This document shows, piece after piece, positions 1-6,600 of a stretch of 7,243 nucleotides of DNA. How positions within the stretch are numbered: the stretch's first letter is position 1; each line of letters begins with the position of its first letter. Source of the stretch: Actinomycetota bacterium (GTDB lineage Bacteria; Actinomycetota; Thermoleophilia; Gaiellales; Gaiellaceae); assembly GCA_003136795.1 (NCBI GenBank), contig PLDP01000129.1, positions 20,181 to 27,423 of the forward strand, written 5' to 3'. Position numbers and translations under genes: made by a program. Below the pieces are notes generated by a model. The model was not told where the DNA came from. It made no database searches and saw nothing but the letters and a program-made list of their open reading frames with translations.

Positions 1-1943
1 GGCTCGGCGAGACCGGCTTCCTCGTCGAGGCGGGGCTCTACACGCACGCCTATCCGCACTGCTGGCGCTGCGACACGCCGCTGATCTTCCGGCTCTCGGA
101 CGACTGGTTCATCTCCGTCGAGGAGATCCGGCCCAAGCTGCTCGAGGAGAACGCCAAGGTGCAGTGGGTGCCCGAGTACATGGGCAAGCGCATGGACGAC
201 TGGCTGCGCAACATGGGCGACTGGAACATCTCGCGGCGCCGCTACTACGGCCTGCCGCTGCCCTTCTATCCGTGCTCGTGCGGCCATCTGAACGTCGTCG
301 GGTCGAAGACGGAGCTGCGCGAGCTCGCGACCGAGGGGTTCGAGCAGCTCGAGGAGCTGCGCCGGCCCTGGGTCGACCGCGTCCCGATTCGGTGCGCGGC
401 GTGCGGCGAGACGGTCACCCGCGTCCTCGAGGTCGGCGACGTGTGGCTCGACGCGGGCATCGTCCCGTTCTCGACGCTCGGCTGGGAGAGCCCGGAGTGG
501 ATCGAGGAGGGCTACGCGACCGGCGCCGCGAAGGGGCTGACGAAAGCCGATCTGCCCGATCACGCGTATTGGGAGCAGTGGTTCCCCGCCGACTGGGTCA
601 CCGAGATGCGCGAGCAGATCCGTCTCTGGTTCTACTCGCAGTTCTTCATGTCGGTCGTGCTCGTCGGCCGCTCGCCGTACAACCGCGTGCTCGGCTACGA
701 GAAGATGCTCGACGAGAAAGGCCGTGAGATGCACGGCTCGTGGGGCAACATGATCCTGGCCGAGGACGCGTTCGAGCAGATGGGCGCCGACGTGATGCGC
801 TGGCAGTTCTCCGCACAGCCGCCGGACCGCAACCTCCTCTTCGGCTTTGGCCCTGCGCACGAGATCAAGCGCAAGCTGCTGACGTTCTGGAACTCGGTCA
901 AGTTCCTCGTCGACTACGGGAACATCGAGCGCTTCGCGCCGTCGTGGGAGACGCTCGAGCCCGACGGTGAGCTTCGTCCGCTCGACCAGTGGCTCGTCGA
1001 GCGGACGAAGCAGCTCGTCGCCGAGGCGACCGAGGGGTACGAGGCAACGCTGACGATCGACGTGACGCGCGCGTTCGACTCGTTCGTCGACGACGTCTCG
1101 AACTGGTACATCCGCCGCTCGCGTCGCCGCTTCTACTCCTTCGACGAAGCCGCGTTCCGCACGCTCTGGTTCGCGCTCGTGCAGTCGCTGCGGGTGATCG
1201 CTCCGGTGATGCCGTTCCTCGCCGACCACCTGTGGCGCAACCTCGTGCAGGACGGCCCGGCGTCGGTGCATCTCGCGCCCTGGCCGGACCCCGTCGAGCC
1301 CGACCGCTCGTTGCTCGCCGAGATCGCCGAGGTGCGGCGCGTCGTCGAGCTCGGCCGCCAGGCACGTTCGGCGTCGCAGCTGAAGCTGCGCCAGCCGTTG
1401 CGGCGGCTCGTCGTCGCGGGCACCACGCACGCTGCGGGCCACGCCGACGAGATCGCCGAGGAGCTGCGCGTGAAGGACGTCGAGTTCGGCGAGGTGCAGG
1501 CCTCGGAGCTGCGCGTGAAGCCGAACCTGCCGGTGCTCGGGCCGAAGCTCGGCGCGCAGTTGCGCGAGGTGGGCGAGAGCCTGCAGCGCGGCGAGTTCGA
1601 GGAGCTCGCCGACGGTCGCTTCCGGGTCGACGGCCACGTCCTCGAGCCGGATGAGGTGCTCGTCGAGCGCGTCGGCCTCGAAGGCTGGACGGTCGCGAGC
1701 GAAGACGGCATCACCGTCGCCCTCGACACAGCGCTCGACGACGAGCTGCTCCTGGAGGCGAAGCTGCTTGACCGCGTGCACGAGGTGAACGTGCTCCGGA
1801 AGGGCTCCGGCCTCGAGATTGTCGACCGCATCAAGCTCTGGGTTCCCGACGCCGACCTGCTCGAGCGCTATGCCGACCGGCTCGCCGCGGAGACGCTTGC
1901 CGTCTCGGTCGAGCTCGGTGAGTTGCGGATCGAGAAGGCATGA
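1..1943 (+). CDS. ileS: Isoleucyl-tRNA synthetase, ileS2-like type (5' truncated by window edge)
   Basis: Class I aminoacyl-tRNA synthetase that charges tRNA-Ile with isoleucine in the cytoplasm. The frame is open from base 3 with no start in view, giving 646 residues. The family usually has about 1,030-1,060, so roughly 400 N-terminal residues (HIGH motif, most of the CP1 editing domain) lie outside. Visible in order: YPHCWRC and the DWFISV stretch; the catalytic-domain signature GDWNISRRRYYGLPLP; a zinc-ribbon-like insert with CSCG and CAACG cysteine pairs, typical of the archaeal-like type; DVWLDAG; WFPADWV followed by EQIRLWFY; then the KMSKS position; then the helical anticodon-binding domain (WNSVKFL onward) and a C-terminal domain ending LRIEKA. 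The KMSKS loop (726-740) reads EMHGS, then WGN, so both lysines are absent. The TGA stop overlaps the next gene's ATG. Family assignment is secure. Whether this is the cell's only IleRS cannot be seen. ValRS or LeuRS is less likely given the NISR and DVWLDAG context. Confidence 0.93.
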   Translation, partial: LGETGFLVEAGLYTHAYPHCWRCDTPLIFRLSDDWFISVEEIRPKLLEENAKVQWVPEYMGKRMDDWLRNMGDWNISRRRYYGLPLPFYPCSCGHLNVVGSKTELRELATEGFEQLEELRRPWVDRVPIRCAACGETVTRVLEVGDVWLDAGIVPFSTLGWESPEWIEEGYATGAAKGLTKADLPDHAYWEQWFPADWVTEMREQIRLWFYSQFFMSVVLVGRSPYNRVLGYEKMLDEKGREMHGSWGNMILAEDAFEQMGADVMRWQFSAQPPDRNLLFGFGPAHEIKRKLLTFWNSVKFLVDYGNIERFAPSWETLEPDGELRPLDQWLVERTKQLVAEATEGYEATLTIDVTRAFDSFVDDVSNWYIRRSRRRFYSFDEAAFRTLWFALVQSLRVIAPVMPFLADHLWRNLVQDGPASVHLAPWPDPVEPDRSLLAEIAEVRRVVELGRQARSASQLKLRQPLRRLVVAGTTHAAGHADEIAEELRVKDVEFGEVQASELRVKPNLPVLGPKLGAQLREVGESLQRGEFEELADGRFRVDGHVLEPDEVLVERVGLEGWTVASEDGITVALDTALDDELLLEAKLLDRVHEVNVLRKGSGLEIVDRIKLWVPDADLLERYADRLAAETLAVSVELGELRIEKA

Positions 1944-2330
1944 GCCGCCTCGTTCTGCTCCTTGCCGTCGTCGCGTTCGCCGGCTGCGGAAGCTCGAACG
2001 CCCTCTCCATCCGTTGGACCAGAAGGTGGCGCCCTACGCGGAATACGTGCAGTGCGAGGCCCGCTCGCCGGTGATCGCCGCACCCCGGACGGTGCAGGTG
2101 CTGAGCGTCGGCGCCGAGTCGGTCGTGATCGGCGACGGCTCGTTCGTGGAGAGCAAGGCGGTGCATGTGCAGCTCGGCTTCGTCGGCGGCTTCCACGTTG
2201 TGCAGACCGTCACCTCGTTGCCGAGCACGGGAAGTGGAAGTGGGTCCTGCCGCCGGCGTGGTTCCGCGACTACAAGGCGCACAAGTGCCCGGTCGACGCG
2301 GACTCGAGCCCGCCGCCGTCGACGACCTAG
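1940..2330 (+). pseudogene. Small secreted lipoprotein gene with two apparent -1 frameshifts
   Basis: ATG at 1940 overlaps the ileS TGA (ATGA), with a GAGAAGG stretch just before it, suggesting translational coupling. The first codons give MSRLVLLLAVVAFAGCGSSN: a short charged start, a hydrophobic core and a lipobox (FAGC), so a lipid-anchored exported protein. That frame stops at 2072-2074. Protein-like sequence continues in the next frame from about 2005 (HPLDQKVAPYAEYVQCEA, later VVIGDGSF and FHVVQTVT). From about 2216 it moves to the third frame (VAEHGKWKWVLPP, AWFRDYKAHKCP, then a Ser/Pro-rich tail) and ends at TAG 2328-2330. Each jump equals the loss of one base, near 2001-2006 and near 2214-2216. 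Restored length is about 130 residues. I do not recognise the family. It is either a decayed gene or an intact gene with two sequencing or assembly errors. The clean protein character of all three pieces favours errors or very recent damage. Confidence 0.6.
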
Positions 2331-2332
2331 CT

Positions 2333-2366
2333 GAACCTGGTTCTCGCCGCAGGCGAAACCAGGTTC
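2333..2366. terminator. 34-nt stem-loop, first of a tandem pair, after the lipoprotein gene
   Basis: Outer arms GAACCTGGTT and AACCAGGTTC are perfect 10-nt complements. Inner arms TCGCC and GGCGA enclose a GCA loop, with one unpaired C on the 5' side. It begins two bases after the lipoprotein TAG, so it probably marks the 3' end of the ileS-lipoprotein transcript. There is no U-tract after it, so classical intrinsic termination is not shown; it may stabilise the mRNA end or terminate by another route. Each arm is itself almost self-complementary (GAACC-T-GGTTC). Confidence 0.6.
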
Positions 2367-2394
2367 GTGTCTGAAGCGCCTCGGTTTACGACCT

Positions 2395-2428
2395 GAACCT
2401 GGTTCCGGCTGCGCCGGCAACCAGGTTC
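2395..2428. terminator. 34-nt stem-loop, second of a tandem pair, overlapping the ispH stop
   Basis: Same outer arms as the hairpin 62 bp upstream (GAACCTGGTT and AACCAGGTTC), but a different inner stem, CCGGC and GCCGG, around a TGC loop, with the unpaired C now on the 3' side. On the - strand it starts inside the ispH TGA (2427-2429), so it forms the immediate 3' end of the ispH message. No U-tract follows in either direction. Keeping the arms while the inner stem changes suggests a repeated, structure-selected element rather than chance. Confidence 0.6.
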
Positions 2429-3383
2429 ACTCCTGGGTCTCGGCGAGCGCGAGCTCGCGGCGAAGCTCGGTGGGCAGCCGGAACTCGACGTCCTCGTCGA
2501 CCAGACGGTACGGCTCGATCTCCGTGACGCCGCGCAGCCGGAACCAGTCGCAGACGCGCTCGACGAGCTTCTCCGGCGCCGACGCTCCCGACGTGACGCC
2601 GACAACCTCGACGCCTTCGAGCCAGAGCTCGTCGATCTCGGTCTCGTCGTCGATCAGATGGCCGGCGACACCGGCGGCCCGGGCGGTCTCGACGAGCCTG
2701 TTCGAGTTCGAGGAGTTGCGCGAGCCGATCACGAGCAGCAGCCCGATCTCGTTCAGCATCTCCTTCACCGCCCACTGCCGGTTGGAGGTCGCGTAACAGA
2801 TGTCTTCCTTCTTCGGCGCGTAGATCTGTGGGAACCGCGCGCGCAGCGCAGCGATGATCTCGCCGGTCTCGTCGACCGAGAGGGTCGTCTGCGTGACGTA
2901 GGCGAGCCGCGTGTCGGGTGAGAACGTGAGCCGCGCCACGTCCTCGACCGACTCGACGAGCACGATCGCATCGGGCGCCTCGCCCATCGTCCCGACGACT
3001 TCCTCGTGGCCCTCGTGGCCGATCAGGACGACGGTGTAGCCGTCGGCGGCGTAGCGCCTCGCCTGCACGTGCACCTTCGTGACGAGCGGGCAGGTGGCGT
3101 CGATCGTCCTGAGCCGGCGCGCCTGCGCATTCGCGTGCACGGACGGAGCGACCCCGTGCGCCGAGAAAATGACGGTCTCACCCTCGGGAACCTCGGTCTC
3201 CTCGTCCACGAAGACCGCGCCGCGCGCCTCGAGATCGCGTACGACGTGCAGGTTGTGCACGATCTGCTTGCGCACGTAAACGGGCGGGCCGTACAGCTCG
3301 AGCGCCTTCTCGACGGTCTCGACGGCGCGCTCGACGCCGGCGCAGTAGCCGCGGGGCGAGGCGAGGAGGACCTTCTTGACCAC
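2427..3383 (-). CDS. ispH: 4-hydroxy-3-methylbut-2-enyl diphosphate reductase (IspH/LytB)
   Basis: Last step of the MEP pathway: a [4Fe-4S] enzyme that reductively dehydrates HMBPP to IPP and DMAPP in the cytoplasm, using ferredoxin- or flavodoxin-type electrons. The product has 318 residues, normal for the family. Cluster-binding cysteines are C14 (RGYCAGV), C98 (DATCPLV) and C196 (DICYATSNRQ). Substrate-pocket residues are also present: H43 (IVHNLH), H76 (SAHGV), H126 and E128 (GHEGHEE), the TQTTLS loop (164-169), SSN at 224-226 (SRNSSNSNR) and S268 (SGASAPE). Nothing essential is missing. I chose GTG 3383 because VVKKVLLASPRGYCAG is the usual N-terminus. The frame stays open upstream to 3752, but that stretch runs through a strong terminator hairpin and has no family character. 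No good Shine-Dalgarno precedes the GTG. Convergent with the ileS-lipoprotein unit and divergent from the sensor kinase, so probably transcribed alone. Confidence 0.96.
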   Translation of the reverse strand: MVKKVLLASPRGYCAGVERAVETVEKALELYGPPVYVRKQIVHNLHVVRDLEARGAVFVDEETEVPEGETVIFSAHGVAPSVHANAQARRLRTIDATCPLVTKVHVQARRYAADGYTVVLIGHEGHEEVVGTMGEAPDAIVLVESVEDVARLTFSPDTRLAYVTQTTLSVDETGEIIAALRARFPQIYAPKKEDICYATSNRQWAVKEMLNEIGLLLVIGSRNSSNSNRLVETARAAGVAGHLIDDETEIDELWLEGVEVVGVTSGASAPEKLVERVCDWFRLRGVTEIEPYRLVDEDVEFRLPTELRRELALAETQE

Positions 3384-3395
3384 GGGACCAGGGTA
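3384..3395 (-). promoter_or_regulatory. Possible -10 element giving a leaderless ispH mRNA
   Basis: On the - strand TACCCT (3395-3390) sits six bases before the GTG, so a transcript would be expected to start at or beside the first base of the start codon. This fits the missing Shine-Dalgarno. The best -35 at 17-bp spacing is TTTCTG, which is poor. Leaderless messages are common in high-GC actinobacteria, but this call rests only on spacing and a weak hexamer. Confidence 0.28.
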
Positions 3396-3413
3396 CCGGC
3401 CGTCTGGCTGGCC

Positions 3414-3463
3414 AGAAACGAAAAGGCCCGCTGCTCGGGGGGTCGTCGCAGCGGGCCCTTCGT
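3414..3463 (-). terminator. Rho-independent terminator between the leader region and ispH
   Basis: On the - strand, arms GGCCCGCTGC (3457-3448) and GCAGCGGGCC (3434-3425) pair perfectly over 10 bp around a 13-nt loop and are followed at once by TTTTCGTTTCT. This is a canonical GC-rich stem plus U-tract. Flanking bases add pairs outside the core (ACGAA against TTCGT). On the + strand the same stem is followed only by CTTCGTG, so it should act mainly on the - strand. No protein gene ends just before it, so it must end a short RNA or attenuate transcription into ispH, whose start lies 31 nt beyond the U-tract. Confidence 0.75.
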
Positions 3464-3469
3464 GACTGC

Positions 3470-3511
3470 TCACCACGGCAGGTAGCCAGGAACGCGCGCC
3501 GCGGTTCGCAT
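3470..3511 (-). CDS. Candidate 13-residue leader peptide upstream of ispH
   Basis: ATG at 3511 opens a 14-codon reading frame encoding MRTAARVPGYLPW and ends with TGA at 3472-3470. It lies between a promoter-like pair and the terminator, with the stop 12 nt before the terminator's 5' arm. That placement is what a ribosome-mediated attenuator would need. Its frame is not that of ispH. There is no clear Shine-Dalgarno before the ATG, and there is no run of one amino acid's codons; the last residues are Gly-Tyr-Leu-Pro-Trp. A chance ORF of this size is quite possible, so this is a hypothesis from position. Confidence 0.25.
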   Translation of the reverse strand: MRTAARVPGYLPW

Positions 3512-3513
3512 CG

Positions 3514-3538
3514 CCCAGTAGCGAGGACGCTAACTGGG
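3514..3538. other. 10-bp hairpin with tetraloop in the ispH/kinase intergenic region
   Basis: On the + strand CCCAG-TAGCG (3514-3523) pairs with CGCTA and CTGGG (3528-3532 and 3534-3538), leaving an AGGA tetraloop and one bulged A. On the - strand it would fall about 7-30 nt into a transcript started from the promoter-like pair at 3552-3580, directly before the mini-ORF. I match it to no named riboswitch or RNA family. Confidence 0.5.
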
Positions 3539-3551
3539 TCGCGCGGCGGAT

Positions 3552-3580
3552 GAAATAGGCCGGAAGGCCCATCTTTACAA
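3552..3580 (-). promoter_or_regulatory. Promoter-like pair with a palindrome in the spacer
   Basis: On the - strand TTGTAA (3580-3575) and TATTTC (3557-3552) are separated by exactly 17 bp, as in a sigma70-type promoter, predicting a start near 3545. The hexamers match four of six and three of six consensus bases. The spacer carries the inverted repeat GGCC-TTCC-GGCC (3569-3558), flanked by GATG (3573-3570) and CATC (3552-3549), which could be an operator or an RNA hairpin. A transcript from here to the terminator would be about 130 nt. Confidence 0.33.
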
Positions 3581-3625
3581 GGCAGGCGCGCACCGATCCC
3601 GCGGCGTACCATTTGGCGGCCCAGG

Positions 3626-3639
3626 ATGGTGAGCGCCCC
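3626..3639 (+). promoter_or_regulatory. Ribosome binding site deciding the sensor kinase start
   Basis: GGTGAG at 3628-3633 lies six bases before GTG 3640 and is the best Shine-Dalgarno match near the start of the sensor gene. It supports GTG 3640 over the in-frame TTG at 3613. The ATG at 3626 is in another frame. A TACCAT hexamer at 3607-3612 could be a -10 for a short 5' leader, but no convincing -35 accompanies it. Confidence 0.45.
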
Positions 3640-6600
3640 GTGAGCCAGGCAACCGAAGCAGTCCTCTTCAACGGCGTGCCGTTGCTGCTGCTGGCCGCCG
3701 CGTACGCCGCGGTGACCGGCGCGATCCTGCCGGTCCTCTGGCGCGAGCGCAACCGTGCGCATCCGCTCGACTGGGCGGTCGTGTTCGTGTTCCCGGGGAT
3801 CGCCGTTGCGGCCGGGATCTTCGGCGTGCTCGTGGTGCACGAGCGCCGGCCGTTCGGCGGTCACACCTGGTTCTCGTTTGCCGCGTCACTCGTAGCGCTC
3901 GCGCCCGCAGCGCTGCTGCTCGCGCGGTGGCGGGATCGCGCGCTCGTCGTCGGCGGCATCGGCCGCACGCGCGAGGCCGAGGCGCGTGTCTCCGTGCGCG
4001 ACCGTGAGATCGAGGCCGTGGCCGAGATCACGAACGCGCTTGCCCGGGCGCGCACCCCGGCGGAGGCGGCCCGCCCGCTCGTGCGCCAGGTCACCGGCCT
4101 GCTCGGCGTCGGCTTCGCGGGCGTGGTCGTCGTCGCGGATGGAGGCGACGAGGCAACCGGTGTCTACGCGGAGCTGAACGGCGAGCCCGCAGCGTGGTGG
4201 GAGGAGGCGCGCATCGACCTTCGCAACGAGCCGTCCGGCATCGCGAGTGCCGTCTTCGACGCGGCGCCGGTGACCGTCTACGACATCGCCAGCTCGCCGC
4301 GGATCAGCCCGCGGCTTACCGCGCTGGCCAGCGCGCAAAGCGGCGCCTGGATCCCGATGATCGCCGAGGAACGAGTCATCGGCGTGCTCGTCTTCGCGTC
4401 CACCCGCGCGAAGCGCACCTTTCCCGCCGACGAGCTTGCGCTGTTGCAGGCGATCGCCTCGGAAGCGGCGCTCGCGCTCGAGCGGCTCCGCTCGGCGGCA
4501 GCGCTCTCCGACGCGCTCGCACGGGAGCAGCTCGTGGGCGAGATCGTGCGCCGGATCCGCGCCCAACTCGATCCCGACGCAGTGCTGAGCGTCGCGCAGG
4601 ACGAGTTGCGTGGCGCCTTGCATCTGGACACGGTGTCGATCTCGGTCGGCGACGGCGCGCAGGTGATCACCGGGCGCGAGCTGCTGCCCGGCGAGCAGTT
4701 CCTCGTCGACACTGTTCAGGGCGAGGTCGAAGCCGCACTGCACACCGCCGGCCTGCTCGTCGAGAACCGGCGCCGGCTCGACCAGCAGGCCGCGCTGCTG
4801 CACGCGGCCCAGGTCGTGACGAGCGAGCTCGAGATCGAGGCTGTGCTCGAACGCCTCGTGCAGGAGGTGACCAAGCTGCTCGACGCGGATGCGGCCGACT
4901 GCTATCTCGTCGACACCGAACGGGGGGTGCTTCGCTGCGCGGCGGTGCACGGGTTCGACGAGGCGCTCGTCGGCTTCGAGTTCTCGCCGGCGCATGGGTT
5001 GTCGGGCGCCGCGCTCGCTCGGGCCGGGCCGGTTGCAGCGGGGGACTACAGCCTCATCGACGCGCCGGTCCCGAACCCCGCGTACGAAGGCTTCGCGCGC
5101 GCGCTCGTCGCGCCGATGGTGTGGGCCGGCGAGACGCGAGGTGTGCTGGGCGTCGGGATTCGCGATGCCACACGGTCGTTCTCGGACGCCGACATCGAGC
5201 TGCTTGAAGCGTTTGCATCGCTTGCCTCGCTTGCGCTGCGCAACGCCGAGAGCTTCGCCGAGCGAACGCGGCAAGCACGTGTACAGCGCGGCTTCTACCG
5301 CATCGCCACGCTGCTCGGCGAGCCCGTGTCGCTCGCCGAGACCTACGACGCAGCTGCGCTGGCCGCTGCCGAAGCGCTCGGTGGGGACTTTGCGGCAGTG
5401 CTCGTGCGAAGTCCGGCCGGGCTCGAGCTCGTGGGCGGCCATGCGCTGCCGGACGAAGTGCGCGCGCTCGAGCTGCCCCGCGCGCTCGATGCCGCGGCGC
5501 TCGAGGGTCACATGCTCGCCGCGAGCCAGATCTCCGGCGACGAGCGCTTTGACGGGCAGTGGCGCGACGCGCCGTTTGCAGCGCTGCTCGCGATCCCCGT
5601 CGCAGGCGAGACCGCAGGCCTCGTCCTTGTCTTCTTCGAGGACGAGCGCGACTTCGCCGGCGACGACCTCGAGCTCGCTCACCAGATCGCGGCGGCGGCG
5701 CGCGGCGCGCTCGACCGCAGCCGTCTCTTCGAAGCCGAGCGCACCGCGCGCTCGCTGTCGCAACAGCTCGCGCGGACGGGAAGCCTGCTTGCGACCGAGC
5801 TCGATCCGGTTGCGGTGCTCGAGGCCGTCGTCACGGAGGCGGTGACGCTGCTCGGCGTCGACGCCGCGGCGCTCGCGACGCTTGAAGACGAGGAGCTCGT
5901 CGTTACCGTCGCCGTCGGTGACGGCGCGGAGCAGGCGCTCGGCGCGCGGTCGGCTGCGACCGGGTGGGCCGCCGGCGACGTGGTGCAATCGCGCGCGCCG
6001 GTTGCCTACGAGGACACGGACGTGAACGAGAACCTCTCCGAGTCGGACGCCCTGGTTGCGCTCGGCCATCGGGCGTACCTCGGGGTGCCGCTCGCCGGGC
6101 GTGAAGGTGCGCTGCACGGCGTGCTGTCGGTTTACGCGCGCGAGCCGCGCGCGTGGCGAGAGGAAGAGACGCAGGCGCTCGTGTCGCTCGCGGCGAACGC
6201 GTCCGTCGCGCTCTCGAACGCCGAGCTCTACCAGCACGTCGCCGTGGAGCGCGAGCAGAGCGTCGCCATCCTCGCGAACATCGCCGACGGCATCGTCGCC
6301 GTCGATCGCGAGGGCCACGTCGTCCTCTGGAACCGCGCGGCCGAGGAGATCACCGGCGTGCCGGCCGCCGAGGCAATCGGACGCACGCCGCTACAGGTGC
6401 TGCAGCGCGACCTCGAGTCCGAAAGCGGTGGCACGAACCGCCAGATCGCAATCACGAACGGCGACCGCGAGATCTGGCTGTCGCTGTCGGAGACCGTGAT
6501 GCGCGACCCGACAGGCACCGTCGCCGGCCGCATCTTTGCGTTCCGCGACATCTCCTCGGAGCATGTCGTCGAACAGATGAAGTCCGACTTCGTCTCGACG

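Noticed and set aside
1133..1834. A 233-codon - strand frame opposite ileS
   Set aside because: Ser/Arg/Thr-rich shadow of the synthetase C-terminal half with no domain character.
1962..2330. A separate 122-residue protein from ATG 1962
   Set aside because: Only its last 35 or so residues look like real protein. The part before that is an Arg/Gly/Ala-rich shadow of the lipoprotein middle segment.
3464..3639. A known riboswitch, T-box, SRP RNA or 6S RNA in the divergent region
   Set aside because: The GGCC-GGAA-GGCC tetraloop hairpin and a GGTAC-CGCGG-like stretch recalled SRP RNA and T-box motifs, but the SRP asymmetric loop and the T-box GGTGGNACCGCG core are absent. No other family core was recognised.
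3384..3752. A 123-residue N-terminal extension of IspH
   Set aside because: The frame is open, but it runs through a strong terminator and into the start of the divergent gene. IspH proteins begin close to the KKVLLASPRGYCAG stretch, so GTG 3383 is preferred.
3178..3864. A 228-codon - strand frame over the ispH N-terminus and intergenic region
   Set aside because: It overlaps the real ispH frame and the divergent gene in a different phase and has low-complexity Arg-rich content.
3886..6318. An 810-codon open frame on the - strand opposite the sensor kinase
   Set aside because: It lies wholly antisense to a clear GAF/PAS/kinase protein, is rich in Arg, Ala, Glu and Gly with no recognisable domain, and is what high third-position GC produces on the opposite strand.
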